Positions 41,622-51,126 of a stretch of 64,000 nt of DNA are shown in pieces. The DNA comes from Pseudomonas mendocina (GTDB taxonomy: Bacteria; Pseudomonadota; Gammaproteobacteria; Pseudomonadales; Pseudomonadaceae), in NCBI RefSeq assembly GCF_003008615.1, contig NZ_CP027657.1, forward strand, positions 3,720,001 to 3,784,000. The letters run 5' to 3'. Both the position numbers and the translations under genes were made by a program. The notes beneath the pieces were generated by a model, which saw only the letters and a program-made list of their open reading frames with translations, had not been told where the DNA came from and searched no databases. How positions within the stretch are numbered: the first letter of the stretch is position 1; each line of letters begins with the position of its first letter.

Positions 41622-44600
41622 ATGCCGCAGTTTTTCATCAACCGCCCGGTGTTCGCCTGGGTCATCGCCCTGTTCATCGTGCTGTTCGGCGTCATCGCCA
41701 TCCCGCAGTTGCCCATTGCCCGCTATCCGTCAGTGGCGCCGCCCTCGGTAACCCTTTACGCCACCTATCCGGGGGCCACGCCGCAGACCCTCAACGATTC
41801 GGTGGTGAGCCTGGTCGAACGGGAGCTGTCGGGGGTGAAGAACCTGCTGTACTTCGAATCCTCGGTGGATACCTCGGGTACCGCGCAGATCACCGCTACC
41901 TTCAAGCCGGGCACCGACGCAGAGCTGGCCCAGGTGGACGTGCAGAACCGCATCAAGGCGGTCGAGCCGCGCCTGCCCCAGGCCGTGCGGCAAAACGGTG
42001 TGCAGGTGGAGTCCGCCGCCTCGGGCTTTCTGATGATGGTCGGCATGACCTCACCCAACGGCCAGTACGACGAAGTGGCGCTGAACGATTACCTGGCGCG
42101 CAATATCGTCCAGGAACTGCGCCGCATAGAGGGCGTGGGGCGTGTGCAGCTGTTTGGCGCCGAGCAGGCCATGCGCGTCTGGGTCGACCCGAACAAGCTC
42201 ACCGCTTACGGCCTGACGATGAACGAGCTGGCCCAGGCTATCGAGCAGCAGAACGCGCAGATCGCACCCGGTCGGGTCGGTGACGAGCCCGCCGTGCCAG
42301 GCCAGCGCCTGACCGTGCCGCTGACCGTGCAGGGGCAACTGAGCACGCCGGAGCAGTTCGCTGCCGTGGTGCTGCGCGCCGGTGCCGATGGCGCCAAGGT
42401 GGTGCTCGGCGACGTGGCACGGGTCGAGCTGGGCGCGCAGTCCTACGGCTTCTCCAACCGCGAGAACGGCGTGGCGGCGACCAGTGCCGCCATTCAGTTG
42501 TCACCGGGCGCCAATGCCGTACGCACCGCATCGGCCGTGCGTGAGCGCCTGGCCGAGCTGGCGTCGAGCATGCCGGCCGGCATGGCCTACTCGGTGCCGT
42601 TCGACACCGCGCCCTTCGTCAAGGTGTCCATCGAAAAGGTGATCTACACCCTGTTCGAGGCCATGGTGCTGGTGTTCCTGGTGATGTTCCTGTTCCTGCA
42701 GAACCTGCGCTACACGCTGATCCCGGCCATCGTCGCGCCCATCGCGCTGCTCGGCACCTTCGCGGTGATGCTGCTGGCGGGGTTTTCGATCAACTCGCTG
42801 ACCATGTTCGGCATGGTGCTGGCCATCGGCATCATCGTCGATGACGCCATCGTGGTGGTGGAAAACGTCGAACGGCTGATGGTCACCCAGGGGCTTTCGC
42901 CGAAAGAAGCGACCCTGCAGGCGATGCGGGAAATCACCGGCGCGGTGATCGGCATCACTCTGGTGCTGACTGCCGTGTTCATCCCCATGGCCTTCGGCAG
43001 CGGTTCGGTGGGAGTGATCTACCAGCAGTTCACCCTGTCGATGGCGGTGTCGATCCTGTTCTCGGCCTTCCTCGCCCTGACCCTGACGCCGGCTCTGTGC
43101 GCCACGCTGCTGCGCCCGGTGAGCGCGGATCATCATGAAAAACGCGGCTTCTTCGGCGCCTTCAACCGTGGCTTCGAGCGCCTTACGGCGAGCTATGGGG
43201 CACGGGTGGCGCGCCTGGTCGGGCGCAGCGGGCGGATGATGGCAGCGTTCGCCGTGCTCTGCGCAGTGCTGGTCGTCGCGGCCGCGCAGTTGCCATCGTC
43301 CTTCTTGCCCGAGGAGGACCAGGGCTATTTCATGACTTCCATCCAGTTACCCACGGGCGCCACCAGCGAACGCACCCTGGACGTGGTCAAGGCCTACGAG
43401 GCGCATGTTGCCTCGCGTCCGGGCCTGGATGCGAACATGGTGGTGCTAGGCTTCAGCTTCGCCGGCTCCGGCCCCAACGCGGCCATGGCCTTCACCATGC
43501 TCAAGGACTGGGATCAACGTAATGGCGCCACGGCCGCCGAGGAAGCCGCGCTGGCGCAGCAGGCCATGGCCGATAACGTCGAAGGCACGGTGATGAGCCT
43601 GATGCCGCCGGCCATCGACGAGCTGGGTACCTCCTCGGGTTTCACCCTGTTCCTGCAGGATCGCGCCAATCGTGGCGAGGCCGCGCTGCTGGCGGCGCAG
43701 GCTCGATTGCTGGAGCTGGCGGCGCAGAGCGAGGTGGTCAGCGACGTCTACCCCGATGGCCTGCCGCCCGGCGAGAGCATCCGCCTGGAGATCGACCGGC
43801 AGAAGGCCGAGGCCATGGGGCTGTCCTTCGCGTCCGTGAGCAGTACTCTGTCGGCGGCCATGGGTTCGCTGTACGTCAACGATTTTCCCAATGCCGGGCG
43901 CATGCAGCAGGTCATCCTGCAGGCCGATGCCTCGGCGCGTATGCAACTGGACGACGTGCTCGGCCTGCGCGTGCGCAACGCCAGCGGCGGCATGGTGGCG
44001 CTGCGCGAAGTGGTGACGCCGGTGTGGAGCGAGTCGCCGCAGCAGATGATGCGCTTCCAGGGTTTTCCCGCCGTGCGTATCGCCGGTGGTGCTGCAACTG
44101 GTGTGTCCAGCGGTGCGGCGATGGCCGAGATGGAGCGCCTGGTGGCGCAGTTGCCGCAGGGCTTCGCCGTGGCCTGGACGGGGCAGTCGCTGCAGGAGCG
44201 CCAGTCGGCGGCGCAGGCGCCGCTGCTGATGCTGCTCTCGGCGCTGGTGGTGTTCCTGGTGTTGGCGGCGCTCTACGAGAGCTGGTCGATCCCGCTGTCG
44301 GTGATGCTGGTGGTGCCGCTGGGCCTGCTTGGTGCGGTAGCTGCGGTGATGCTGCGTGGCATGCCCAACGATGTGTTCTTCAAGGTGGGGATGATCACCA
44401 TCATCGGCCTGTCGGCGAAGAACGCCATTCTCATCGTCGAGTTCGCCCGCCAGTTGCATGCCGAGGGGCGCACGCTGATCGACGCCGCCGTGACCGCTGC
44501 GCGCCTGCGCCTGCGGCCGATCCTGATGACCTCGCTGGCCTTCACCCTCGGTGTGGTGCCGCTGATGCTCGCTTCCGGCGCCAGCGCCGAAACCCAGCAT

Positions 44601-44762
44601 GCCATCGGCACCGGGGTGTTCGGCGGCATGCTCAGCGGCACCCTGCTGGCGGTGTTCTTCGTGCCGGCCTTCTTCGTGTTCGTGATGGGGCTGCAGGAAC
44701 GCTTCCAGAGTTGGCGCGCACAGCGCACCGCCAGTGTGCCGCAGCTCGGTGAGGATAAATGA
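41622..44762 (+). CDS. RND multidrug efflux transporter (AdeB-like, HAE1 family)
   Basis: A 1046-residue inner membrane proton antiporter. It begins MPQFFINRPVFAWVIALFI, the standard HAE1 start. TM4 carries the proton-relay aspartate pair in GIIVDDAIVVVENVERLM (about residue 405). Two large periplasmic loops and twelve TM helices are evident, with LSAKNAILIVEFAR in the second half. GGAGAG lies 7 bases before the ATG. It works with the adaptor upstream and the channel protein downstream to expel drugs or biocides. Confidence 0.94.
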   Translation: MPQFFINRPVFAWVIALFIVLFGVIAIPQLPIARYPSVAPPSVTLYATYPGATPQTLNDSVVSLVERELSGVKNLLYFESSVDTSGTAQITATFKPGTDAELAQVDVQNRIKAVEPRLPQAVRQNGVQVESAASGFLMMVGMTSPNGQYDEVALNDYLARNIVQELRRIEGVGRVQLFGAEQAMRVWVDPNKLTAYGLTMNELAQAIEQQNAQIAPGRVGDEPAVPGQRLTVPLTVQGQLSTPEQFAAVVLRAGADGAKVVLGDVARVELGAQSYGFSNRENGVAATSAAIQLSPGANAVRTASAVRERLAELASSMPAGMAYSVPFDTAPFVKVSIEKVIYTLFEAMVLVFLVMFLFLQNLRYTLIPAIVAPIALLGTFAVMLLAGFSINSLTMFGMVLAIGIIVDDAIVVVENVERLMVTQGLSPKEATLQAMREITGAVIGITLVLTAVFIPMAFGSGSVGVIYQQFTLSMAVSILFSAFLALTLTPALCATLLRPVSADHHEKRGFFGAFNRGFERLTASYGARVARLVGRSGRMMAAFAVLCAVLVVAAAQLPSSFLPEEDQGYFMTSIQLPTGATSERTLDVVKAYEAHVASRPGLDANMVVLGFSFAGSGPNAAMAFTMLKDWDQRNGATAAEEAALAQQAMADNVEGTVMSLMPPAIDELGTSSGFTLFLQDRANRGEAALLAAQARLLELAAQSEVVSDVYPDGLPPGESIRLEIDRQKAEAMGLSFASVSSTLSAAMGSLYVNDFPNAGRMQQVILQADASARMQLDDVLGLRVRNASGGMVALREVVTPVWSESPQQMMRFQGFPAVRIAGGAATGVSSGAAMAEMERLVAQLPQGFAVAWTGQSLQERQSAAQAPLLMLLSALVVFLVLAALYESWSIPLSVMLVVPLGLLGAVAAVMLRGMPNDVFFKVGMITIIGLSAKNAILIVEFARQLHAEGRTLIDAAVTAARLRLRPILMTSLAFTLGVVPLMLASGASAETQHAIGTGVFGGMLSGTLLAVFFVPAFFVFVMGLQERFQSWRAQRTASVPQLGEDK

Positions 44763-46210
44763 TCGTGCGTTCGTTCTTGATAATCGTCCTGGTCGGTTGC
44801 CTATCGGCCTGTTCGCTGACGCCCAAACTGGAGCACTCGACGTCACCGGTGCCGGCCAGCTTCCCCGATATGGGCCATGCCCTCATGGCACAAGACGGCG
44901 TCGTGCCCGCCAGCGCAATGGGCTGGCGCACGATGTTCGCTGACCCCCAGTTGCAGCGGCTGATCGAACTGGCCCTGGTGCACAACCGCGACCTGCGCCT
45001 GGCCGCGCTGAATGTGGAAGCAGCGCGGTCGATGTTCAATATCCAGGAGTCCACGCGGCTGCCGTCGGTGTCGCTCGACGCCAGCCACACGCGCGAGCGC
45101 GCTCTGGCGCAGGGCAATAGCGGCGAGTCGCGCCGCGAGGTGAATCGCCAGGTCGCATTGAACGTCGGCACCAGCGCTTTCGAGCTGGATCTGTTCGGCC
45201 GTGTACGCTCGCTGTCCGATGCCGCATTGGCCCGTTACCTGGCCAGCGAGCAGGGCCGCGATGCGGCGCAGATCACCCTGGTCGGCGCGGTGGCCGAGGC
45301 CTACTTCGCCCAACGCCTGGCCGACGAACAACTGCAACTGGCCGAACGCACGCGGGGCGATTGGCAGCAGTCGCTGGAACTGGCGCGCCTGCTCAAACAG
45401 TCCGAGCAGAACAGCAGCCTGGATGTTGCCCAGGCCGAAGGGCAGGTGGCCCTGGCCGAAGCCGACCTGGAGGCGCGCCGTCGCGCCCTGGCGCAGGCGG
45501 ACAACGCCCTGCAATTGCTGGTGGGTAGCGAGCTGCCGGGCGACCTGCCCGCCGGCTTGCCGTTGGAGCGTCAGCCGGTGATCGCGCAATTACCGGCCGG
45601 GTTGCCGGCCGACCTGCTGCTGAACCGGCCGGATCTGCGCCAGGCCGAGCAGATGCTGGTCGCCGCCAATGCCGATATCGGCGCGGCGCGGGCGGCGTTC
45701 TTCCCGCAGATCTCCCTGACCGCGTCGTTCGGTTATGCCAGCACCTCGCTCGGTGGCTTGTTCGACCCGAGCCGTCAGGTCTGGCGCTTCACGCCGCAGA
45801 TCTCGCAACCGTTGTTTCAGGCCGGGCGGCTGCGTGCTGAACTGCGCCTGGCCAAGGTGCGCAAATCCGAGGCGGTGGCCCAGTACGAGCGCGCCATTCA
45901 GACGGCCTTCCGCGAGGTGGCCGATGCGCTGGCCGGTACGGCCACCTTCGACCGCCAGATCGAGGCGCAACTGCGCGCGGTGACGGCTGCCGAACGGCGC
46001 CTGGAACTATCCGACCTGCGCTACCGCGCGGGCATCGACGGTCGCCTGGAACTGCTCGATGCCCAACGCCAGTTGCAGGCCGCGCGGCAGGCGCTGCTGG
46101 AGCTGCGTCGTGCGGAAATCGCCAACCGGGTGGCGTTGTTCAAGTCACTGGGTGGCGGCCTGGGCGAGCGCGACATCACCAAGATTGCCGCTGTAACGGC
46201 GGCTCAGTAG
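44759..46210 (+). CDS. Outer membrane efflux channel lipoprotein (OprM/AdeC family)
   Basis: A 483-residue outer membrane factor of the NodT family with lipobox CLSAC (cysteine about 18). Two tandem OEP domains are visible: WRTMFADPQLQRLIELALVHN with FELDLFGRVRSLSDAA, and later LLNRPDLRQAEQMLVAANAD with AFFPQISLTASFGYAS, both typical. It trimerises to form the exit duct for the RND pump. Its ATG overlaps the transporter stop as ATGA, so the three-part pump is one operon. Confidence 0.94.
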   Translation: MIVRSFLIIVLVGCLSACSLTPKLEHSTSPVPASFPDMGHALMAQDGVVPASAMGWRTMFADPQLQRLIELALVHNRDLRLAALNVEAARSMFNIQESTRLPSVSLDASHTRERALAQGNSGESRREVNRQVALNVGTSAFELDLFGRVRSLSDAALARYLASEQGRDAAQITLVGAVAEAYFAQRLADEQLQLAERTRGDWQQSLELARLLKQSEQNSSLDVAQAEGQVALAEADLEARRRALAQADNALQLLVGSELPGDLPAGLPLERQPVIAQLPAGLPADLLLNRPDLRQAEQMLVAANADIGAARAAFFPQISLTASFGYASTSLGGLFDPSRQVWRFTPQISQPLFQAGRLRAELRLAKVRKSEAVAQYERAIQTAFREVADALAGTATFDRQIEAQLRAVTAAERRLELSDLRYRAGIDGRLELLDAQRQLQAARQALLELRRAEIANRVALFKSLGGGLGERDITKIAAVTAAQ

Positions 46211-46241
46211 AGTCCATTCGATTTTGCCCACGAGTCCGTTC

Positions 46242-47762
46242 ATGTTCGCTGTCATTCCCCGTCGCTGGCTGATCCTGCTGGCCGTCATGCTGGCCTTCCT
46301 GCCGGTGGTCATCGACATGACCATCCTGCACATCGCCGTGCCTTCGCTGACCCTGGCGCTCGGCGCATCGGCCACCGAGGTGCTGTGGATCATCGACATC
46401 TACCCACTGCTGATGGCGGGACTGCTGGTGCCCATGGGCACCCTGGCCGACCGCATCGGCAACCGCCGCGTGCTGCTCACCGGCCTGGTGGTGTTCGGCA
46501 TCGCTTCGTTACTGGCGGCCTTCGCGCCGAATCCGGCGCTGCTCATCGCTGCACGGGTGCTGCTGGCCCTCGGCGGTTCGATGATCATGCCGTGCGTGCT
46601 GGGCATCATCCGTCGCACCTTCGAGGACGAAGACGAGCGTGCCATGGCACTCGGGCTGTGGGGCATGGTCGGCGCGGCCGGCGCCGCACTAGGGCCGCTG
46701 ATTGGTGGGGCGTTGCTGGAGCACTTCTGGTGGGGCTCGGCGTTCTTGATCAATGTGCCGATCATGCTGGTGGTCGCGCCGCTGGTGTTCCTGCTGCTGC
46801 CGCGCACGGAAGCGACCACGCCCGGCACCTGGGCGCTGGGCCAGGCGCTGTTGCTGATCGCCGGCATGCTGGCGCTGGTGTATGGCATCAAGGCCGCGGT
46901 CGGCGCCACGCAGCCGCTGGGCGTGGCGCTGCTGATGGCGCTGCTGGGGTTCGCGCTGCTGAGCTTCTTCGTGCGCCTGCAACTGCGTTCGGCGACGCCC
47001 ATGCTCGATCTGTCGTTGTTCTCGCGCCCGGCGATCCTGGCCGGCATCATCATGGCGGTGGTGGCCATCGGCGCCCTGGCCGGGGTCGAGCTGACACTCG
47101 CGCAGGAGTTGCAGTACGTGTTGGGCAAGACGCCGTTGCAGGCCGGCATCTTCATGATCCCGATCATGGCGGCGGCGGCCGTCGGTGGTCCGGTGGCCGG
47201 CTATTTGTCCAACCTCTGCGGCCTGCGCCTGTTGTCCAGCGCGTCGCTGGGCTTGTCCGCCATGGCCCTGGCCTTCCTGGCCCTGGCCGATTTCCATGAA
47301 CCCGGTTTCGGCGTGCCGGCGATGCTGGCGCTACTGGGGCTGACCCTGAGCATCGGTCTGACAGCCTCGTCCATCGCCATCATGGGTTCGGTGGAGGCCA
47401 GCAAGGGCGGGGCAGCCGGCTCGCTGGAAGCCACCGCTTACGAACTCGGCACGGGCCTGGGCATCACCTTCTTCGGCGTGTTCATGAGCAGCGTGTTCCG
47501 TCACAGCATCGTGCTCGACGCCGAATTGGCAGCACCATTGGCCGAACGTGCCGCGCGTTCCATTGGCGACAGCTACTTGGTCGCCAAGGGGCTGGCCGAA
47601 CCGCAGGCCAGCGCCCTGATCGACGCGGCCAAGGCAGCGTTCTCGGCCACTCACTCGACCTTGCTGCTGACCTCGGCGGCGATGGTCGGCGTGCTCGCGG
47701 TAGTGGTGTTCTTCATGCTCAGCGGGTACCGCAAGGCCGAGGCCGTTCATGAGTCCGCGTAG
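46242..47762 (+). CDS. MFS drug/biocide exporter (SmvA-like, DHA2 family)
   Basis: About 506 residues with 14 predicted TM helices. The start (FLPVVIDMTILHIAVPSLTLAL, LLWIIDIYPLLMAGLLVPMG and ADRIGNRR) closely follows SmvA, a DHA2 exporter of cationic biocides such as quaternary ammonium compounds. GAAGAALGPLIGG matches motif C of antiporters. The ATG at 46242 is chosen over a TTG at 46224 because the family begins at this hydrophobic segment. It lies 31 bases after the channel gene, so it is probably co-expressed with the RND pump. No TetR repressor is adjacent. Confidence 0.87.
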   Translation: MFAVIPRRWLILLAVMLAFLPVVIDMTILHIAVPSLTLALGASATEVLWIIDIYPLLMAGLLVPMGTLADRIGNRRVLLTGLVVFGIASLLAAFAPNPALLIAARVLLALGGSMIMPCVLGIIRRTFEDEDERAMALGLWGMVGAAGAALGPLIGGALLEHFWWGSAFLINVPIMLVVAPLVFLLLPRTEATTPGTWALGQALLLIAGMLALVYGIKAAVGATQPLGVALLMALLGFALLSFFVRLQLRSATPMLDLSLFSRPAILAGIIMAVVAIGALAGVELTLAQELQYVLGKTPLQAGIFMIPIMAAAAVGGPVAGYLSNLCGLRLLSSASLGLSAMALAFLALADFHEPGFGVPAMLALLGLTLSIGLTASSIAIMGSVEASKGGAAGSLEATAYELGTGLGITFFGVFMSSVFRHSIVLDAELAAPLAERAARSIGDSYLVAKGLAEPQASALIDAAKAAFSATHSTLLLTSAAMVGVLAVVVFFMLSGYRKAEAVHESA

Positions 47763-47767
47763 GGCGA

Positions 47768-47802
47768 GTGCAACCCGCCGGCTTGGCGGTGGCGGGTTGC
47801 AC
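47768..47802. terminator. Bidirectional terminator-like hairpin
   Basis: GTGCAACCCGCC and GGCGGGTTGCAC form a perfect 12-base stem with an 11-base loop in the 51-base gap between the convergent MFS and acyl-CoA dehydrogenase genes. No long T-run is present. The position suits termination from both sides, and the sequence also resembles a REP-type palindrome. Confidence 0.65.
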
Positions 47803-47813
47803 CCGTCCTACGT

Positions 47814-49586
47814 TTAGAACTGCTCTGCGGCCAGGCCGTACAGAGGCTGGCTGCCGGCGCGAATACTCGCCTCCAGGCTCAGGGTGCGCGGCAGCAGGCG
47901 GGCGAAGAAGAACTCTGCAGTGGCCAGCTTGCCGCCGTAGAAGGCGTCGTCTTCGCTCTGCGAGGTCTGCGCCACGGCCGCCATGCGTGCCCACATGTAG
48001 GCGTAGGCGACATAGCCGAACAGGTGCAGGTACTCCACCGAGGCGGCGCCCACCGAGTTGGGATCGCCCTTGGCCTGCTCCAGCAGCCAGCCGCTGAGCG
48101 CTTCCAGGCGCTCCAGCGCTTCCACCAGGCGTTCGCCGAACGGCGATTCATGGGCATGGGCGAAGTCGCGCACTTCGCTGGCGAACAGGCGCAGCGCGGC
48201 GCCGCCATTGGCCACCACCTTGCGCCCCAGCAGGTCGAGTGCCTGGATGCCGTTGGTGCCTTCGTAGATCTGTGCGATGCGCACGTCGCGTACCAACTGC
48301 TCCTGGCCCCATTCGCGGATATAGCCGTGGCCGCCGAACACCTGCTGGCCGTGCACGCAGCTTTCCAGCCCGGTGTCGGTGAAGAAGGCCTTGGCCACCG
48401 GAGTGAGCAGGGCGACCAGGGCTTCGGCGTTCTGCCGCTCATCCGCGTCCTCGGCGTACTTGGCCAGGTCGAGCTGCTGGCCGACGTAGCAGGCGAAGGC
48501 GCGACCGCCTTCGTTCAGTGCCTTCATGGTCAGCAGCATGCGGCGCACGTCGGCGTGCACGATGATCGGGTCGGCGACCTTGTCCTTGGCCACCGGGCCG
48601 CTAGCGGCGCGGCTCTGGATACGTTCGCGGGCGTAGCTGACGGCCGACTGGTAGGACGCCTCGGCGCAGCCGATGCCCTGAATGCCGATGGACAGGCGCT
48701 CGTAGTTCATCATGGTGAACATCGCCGCCAGGCCCTTGTTGACCTCACCTATCAGATAGCCGGTGGCACCGTCGAAGTTCATCACGCAGGTGGCCGAGGC
48801 CTTGATGCCCATCTTGTGCTCGATGGAGCCGCAGTTCACCGCGTTGCGTGCGCCCAGGCTGCCATCGGCGTTGACCATCACCTTGGGCACTAGGAACAGC
48901 GAGATGCCTTTCGGCCCGGCCGGTGCGTCCGGCAGCTTGGCCAGCACCAGATGGATGATGTTCTCGGTCAGATCCTGCTCACCGCCGGTGATGAAGATCT
49001 TGCTGCCGGTAACCTTGTAACTGCCGTCCGCCTGCGGCTCGGCGCGGGTTCTGATGATGCCCAGGTCGGTGCCAGCGTGGGCCTCGGTCAGGCACATGGA
49101 ACCGGCCCAGCGGCCCTCGTACATCGGCGGAAGATAGGTGGTTTTCAGTTCTTCGCTGGCATGGGCGTCGATGGCCAGGCAGGCGCCGGAACTCAGCGCC
49201 GAGTACAGCGCGAAACTGGAGCCGGCGGCGTAGAGCATTTCCTCGAAGGCCACGGCGAGCATCTTGGGCATGCCCATGCCGCCATACTGCGGGTTGCCGG
49301 ACAGGCCGACCCAGCCGCCTTCGGTGTAGGTGGCGTAGGCCTCGCGAAAACCAGCTGGGGTGCGCACGTTGCCGCCTTCCCACTGCGCGCCTTCCTCGTC
49401 GCCGCTGCGGTTGAGCGGGGCGATCAGGCCGCCGGTGACCTTGGCGGCTTCTTCGAGGATGGCATCGGCGGTGTCGGCATCGACGGTGTCCGCCAGGGCC
49501 GGCAGGCGTGCCCACAGGCTGGGGGCCTGGAAGACTTCATGGAGGACGAAGCGCATGTCGCGCAGCGGGGCGTTGAATTCAGGCAT
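47814..49586 (-). CDS. Acyl-CoA dehydrogenase
   Basis: A 590-residue FAD enzyme of the long acyl-CoA dehydrogenase subfamily found in Pseudomonas. Visible are the acyl-CoA dehydrogenase N-terminal, middle (MCLTEAHAGTDLGIIRTRA; ITGGEQD) and C-terminal domains (QVFGGHGYIREWGQEQLVRDVRIAQIYEGTNGIQ, which contains the FAD-binding RIxQIYEGTN signature). A further C-terminal helical domain extends to LYGLAAEQF. It oxidises acyl-CoA thioesters in beta-oxidation or a related pathway; the substrate is unknown. It is the last gene of the minus-strand catabolic run, 53 bases after the RidA gene. Confidence 0.9.
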   Translation of the reverse strand: MPEFNAPLRDMRFVLHEVFQAPSLWARLPALADTVDADTADAILEEAAKVTGGLIAPLNRSGDEEGAQWEGGNVRTPAGFREAYATYTEGGWVGLSGNPQYGGMGMPKMLAVAFEEMLYAAGSSFALYSALSSGACLAIDAHASEELKTTYLPPMYEGRWAGSMCLTEAHAGTDLGIIRTRAEPQADGSYKVTGSKIFITGGEQDLTENIIHLVLAKLPDAPAGPKGISLFLVPKVMVNADGSLGARNAVNCGSIEHKMGIKASATCVMNFDGATGYLIGEVNKGLAAMFTMMNYERLSIGIQGIGCAEASYQSAVSYARERIQSRAASGPVAKDKVADPIIVHADVRRMLLTMKALNEGGRAFACYVGQQLDLAKYAEDADERQNAEALVALLTPVAKAFFTDTGLESCVHGQQVFGGHGYIREWGQEQLVRDVRIAQIYEGTNGIQALDLLGRKVVANGGAALRLFASEVRDFAHAHESPFGERLVEALERLEALSGWLLEQAKGDPNSVGAASVEYLHLFGYVAYAYMWARMAAVAQTSQSEDDAFYGGKLATAEFFFARLLPRTLSLEASIRAGSQPLYGLAAEQF

Positions 49587-49639
49587 GACGGACTACTCGT
49601 AAGGGTTTTCGCACGAAGCGCTAGGGAAAGGAAAAGGCT

Positions 49640-50062
49640 CTAACCGGTTGCCTTGGCAGCGCCGGTACCGCGCACGGCGATGGCCTCGATTTCGAACATC
49701 AGCTCAGGCAGTGCCAGCGCCTTGACTTCAACGATGCTGTCCGCGGGATAGGGCGGACGGAAGTAGCGACGGCGCAGTTCCACGACCTCGGGGAAATGCC
49801 CCATGTCGGTGAGAAACAGCGTGACCTTGACCACGTCATCCAGGCTTGCGCCGCCGGCCTGCAGCACCTGCTGCAGATTGCCGAAGGCGCATTCGGCCTG
49901 CTGCACGAAATCGCCGGCTCCGACCACACCACCTTGCGCATCCAGCGCGGCCTGGCCAGACACGAACAGCCAGTCACCCAGCGCAATCGCCTGGGACAGG
50001 GCGAAGGGTTCGAATGGATCCGTTTCGGTTCGCACGCGTTGCATCGTCAGAGCCGCTGGCAT
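49640..50062 (-). CDS. RidA-family protein (imine/enamine deaminase type)
   Basis: About 140 residues of the YjgF/YER057c/UK114 family. Key features are FVSGQAALDAQGGVVGAGDF, QAECAFGNLQQVLQAGGASLDDVVKVTLFLTD and the C-terminal LPELMFEIEAIAVRG; a serine or arginine near VELRRRYF matches the active-site region only loosely. RidA proteins hydrolyse reactive enamines, and many members sit in catabolic operons with specific deaminase roles. The ATG at 50062 is preferred because AGGAG lies 7 bases upstream. An alternative ATG at 50110 overlaps the preceding stop (ATGA) and would add 16 non-conserved residues. Confidence 0.82.
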   Translation of the reverse strand: MPAALTMQRVRTETDPFEPFALSQAIALGDWLFVSGQAALDAQGGVVGAGDFVQQAECAFGNLQQVLQAGGASLDDVVKVTLFLTDMGHFPEVVELRRRYFRPPYPADSIVEVKALALPELMFEIEAIAVRGTGAAKATG

Positions 50063-50106
50063 GAGGCACTCCTGATCAACCGGGTTCAAGGCAGTAGGTT
50101 GTTCGT

Positions 50107-51126
50107 TCATGGGGGGCTGATGCGCAGCACCACCTTGCCGAAATGCTGGCCCGACTGCAGATGCGCCAGGGCTTTGGGCAGATCGAGCCAGTCGTGCACG
50201 CTGTCGAGCAGTGGGCGCAGGCCGTTGGCCTCGATGGCGCGGTTCATCGACTCGAACGACTGCCGCGGGCCGACGGCGATGCCGCGCACGCGGGCATTGC
50301 GTTGCAGGATCAGCAACGGGTTGATCTCGCCCTGCTGACCGCCGAGGTAGCCGATCACGTTGATCTGGCCGCTGGTGTGCAGCGACAGCAGCGACTGGGC
50401 GAAGCTGCGCGGGCCGCCCACTTCCAGCACATGATCGACGCCGTGTCCCTGGGTGATGGCCATGACCTGTTCGTGCCAGTCGGGCGTGCTGCGGTAATTG
50501 ACCAGCCCCGTGGCGCCGAGCGCTTGCAGGCGCTGCAGCTTGTCATCCTGGCTGGAGCTGACGATCACTCGGGCGCCGTGCAACAGGGCGAATTGCAGGG
50601 CGAACAGCGACACGCCGCCGCTGCCTTGCAGCAGCACCCAGTCGCCGGCCTTGATCTGGCCTTCGACCACCAGCGCCTGCCAGGCCGTCAATGCGGCGCA
50701 GGGCAGGGTGGCGGCTTCTTCCCAGGACAGGTGCCCGGGGCAGGGCACCACGCCGCGCTCATCGAGCAGCACGTATTCGCTGAGCATGCCATCGAGCGGG
50801 CCGCCCAGCGGCAACACGCTGCCGGTATCGCCCAGGCGTCCGCCTTCCCAGCCCTGCCAGAAGCAGCCGATCACCCGTTCGCCCGGGGTGAACCGGGTGA
50901 CTGCCGCGCCGACTTCGACCACCTCGCCAGCGCCATCCGAGAGCAGGGTGAAGGCGTGCTGAGGTTGGCCCTGATAGGTGCCGCTGGCCATTTCCAGGTC
51001 ACGGTAGTTGAGCGCCGCTGCCTGCACCTTGATCAGCACCTGCTGCGGGCCGGGCGTCGGGCGGGGGCGTTCGATCAGGCGCAGGGCCGCGAGTCCGAAG
51101 GGCGGCGTTGCCTGCCAGGCTTTCAT
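50107..51126 (-). CDS. Zinc-independent MDR oxidoreductase (quinone oxidoreductase-like)
   Basis: A 339-residue medium-chain dehydrogenase/reductase. ALNYRDLEMASGTY takes the place of the zinc-ligand cysteine region, so catalytic zinc is absent as in NADPH:quinone reductases. GDWVLLQGSGGVSLFALQFALLHGA is the Rossmann nucleotide-binding motif and LPCAALTAWQAL is the usual preceding helix. The physiological substrate is unknown. The ATG at 51126 overlaps the stop of the sigma54 activator as ATGA, so the two are coupled. Confidence 0.87.
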   Translation of the reverse strand: MKAWQATPPFGLAALRLIERPRPTPGPQQVLIKVQAAALNYRDLEMASGTYQGQPQHAFTLLSDGAGEVVEVGAAVTRFTPGERVIGCFWQGWEGGRLGDTGSVLPLGGPLDGMLSEYVLLDERGVVPCPGHLSWEEAATLPCAALTAWQALVVEGQIKAGDWVLLQGSGGVSLFALQFALLHGARVIVSSSQDDKLQRLQALGATGLVNYRSTPDWHEQVMAITQGHGVDHVLEVGGPRSFAQSLLSLHTSGQINVIGYLGGQQGEINPLLILQRNARVRGIAVGPRQSFESMNRAIEANGLRPLLDSVHDWLDLPKALAHLQSGQHFGKVVLRISPP

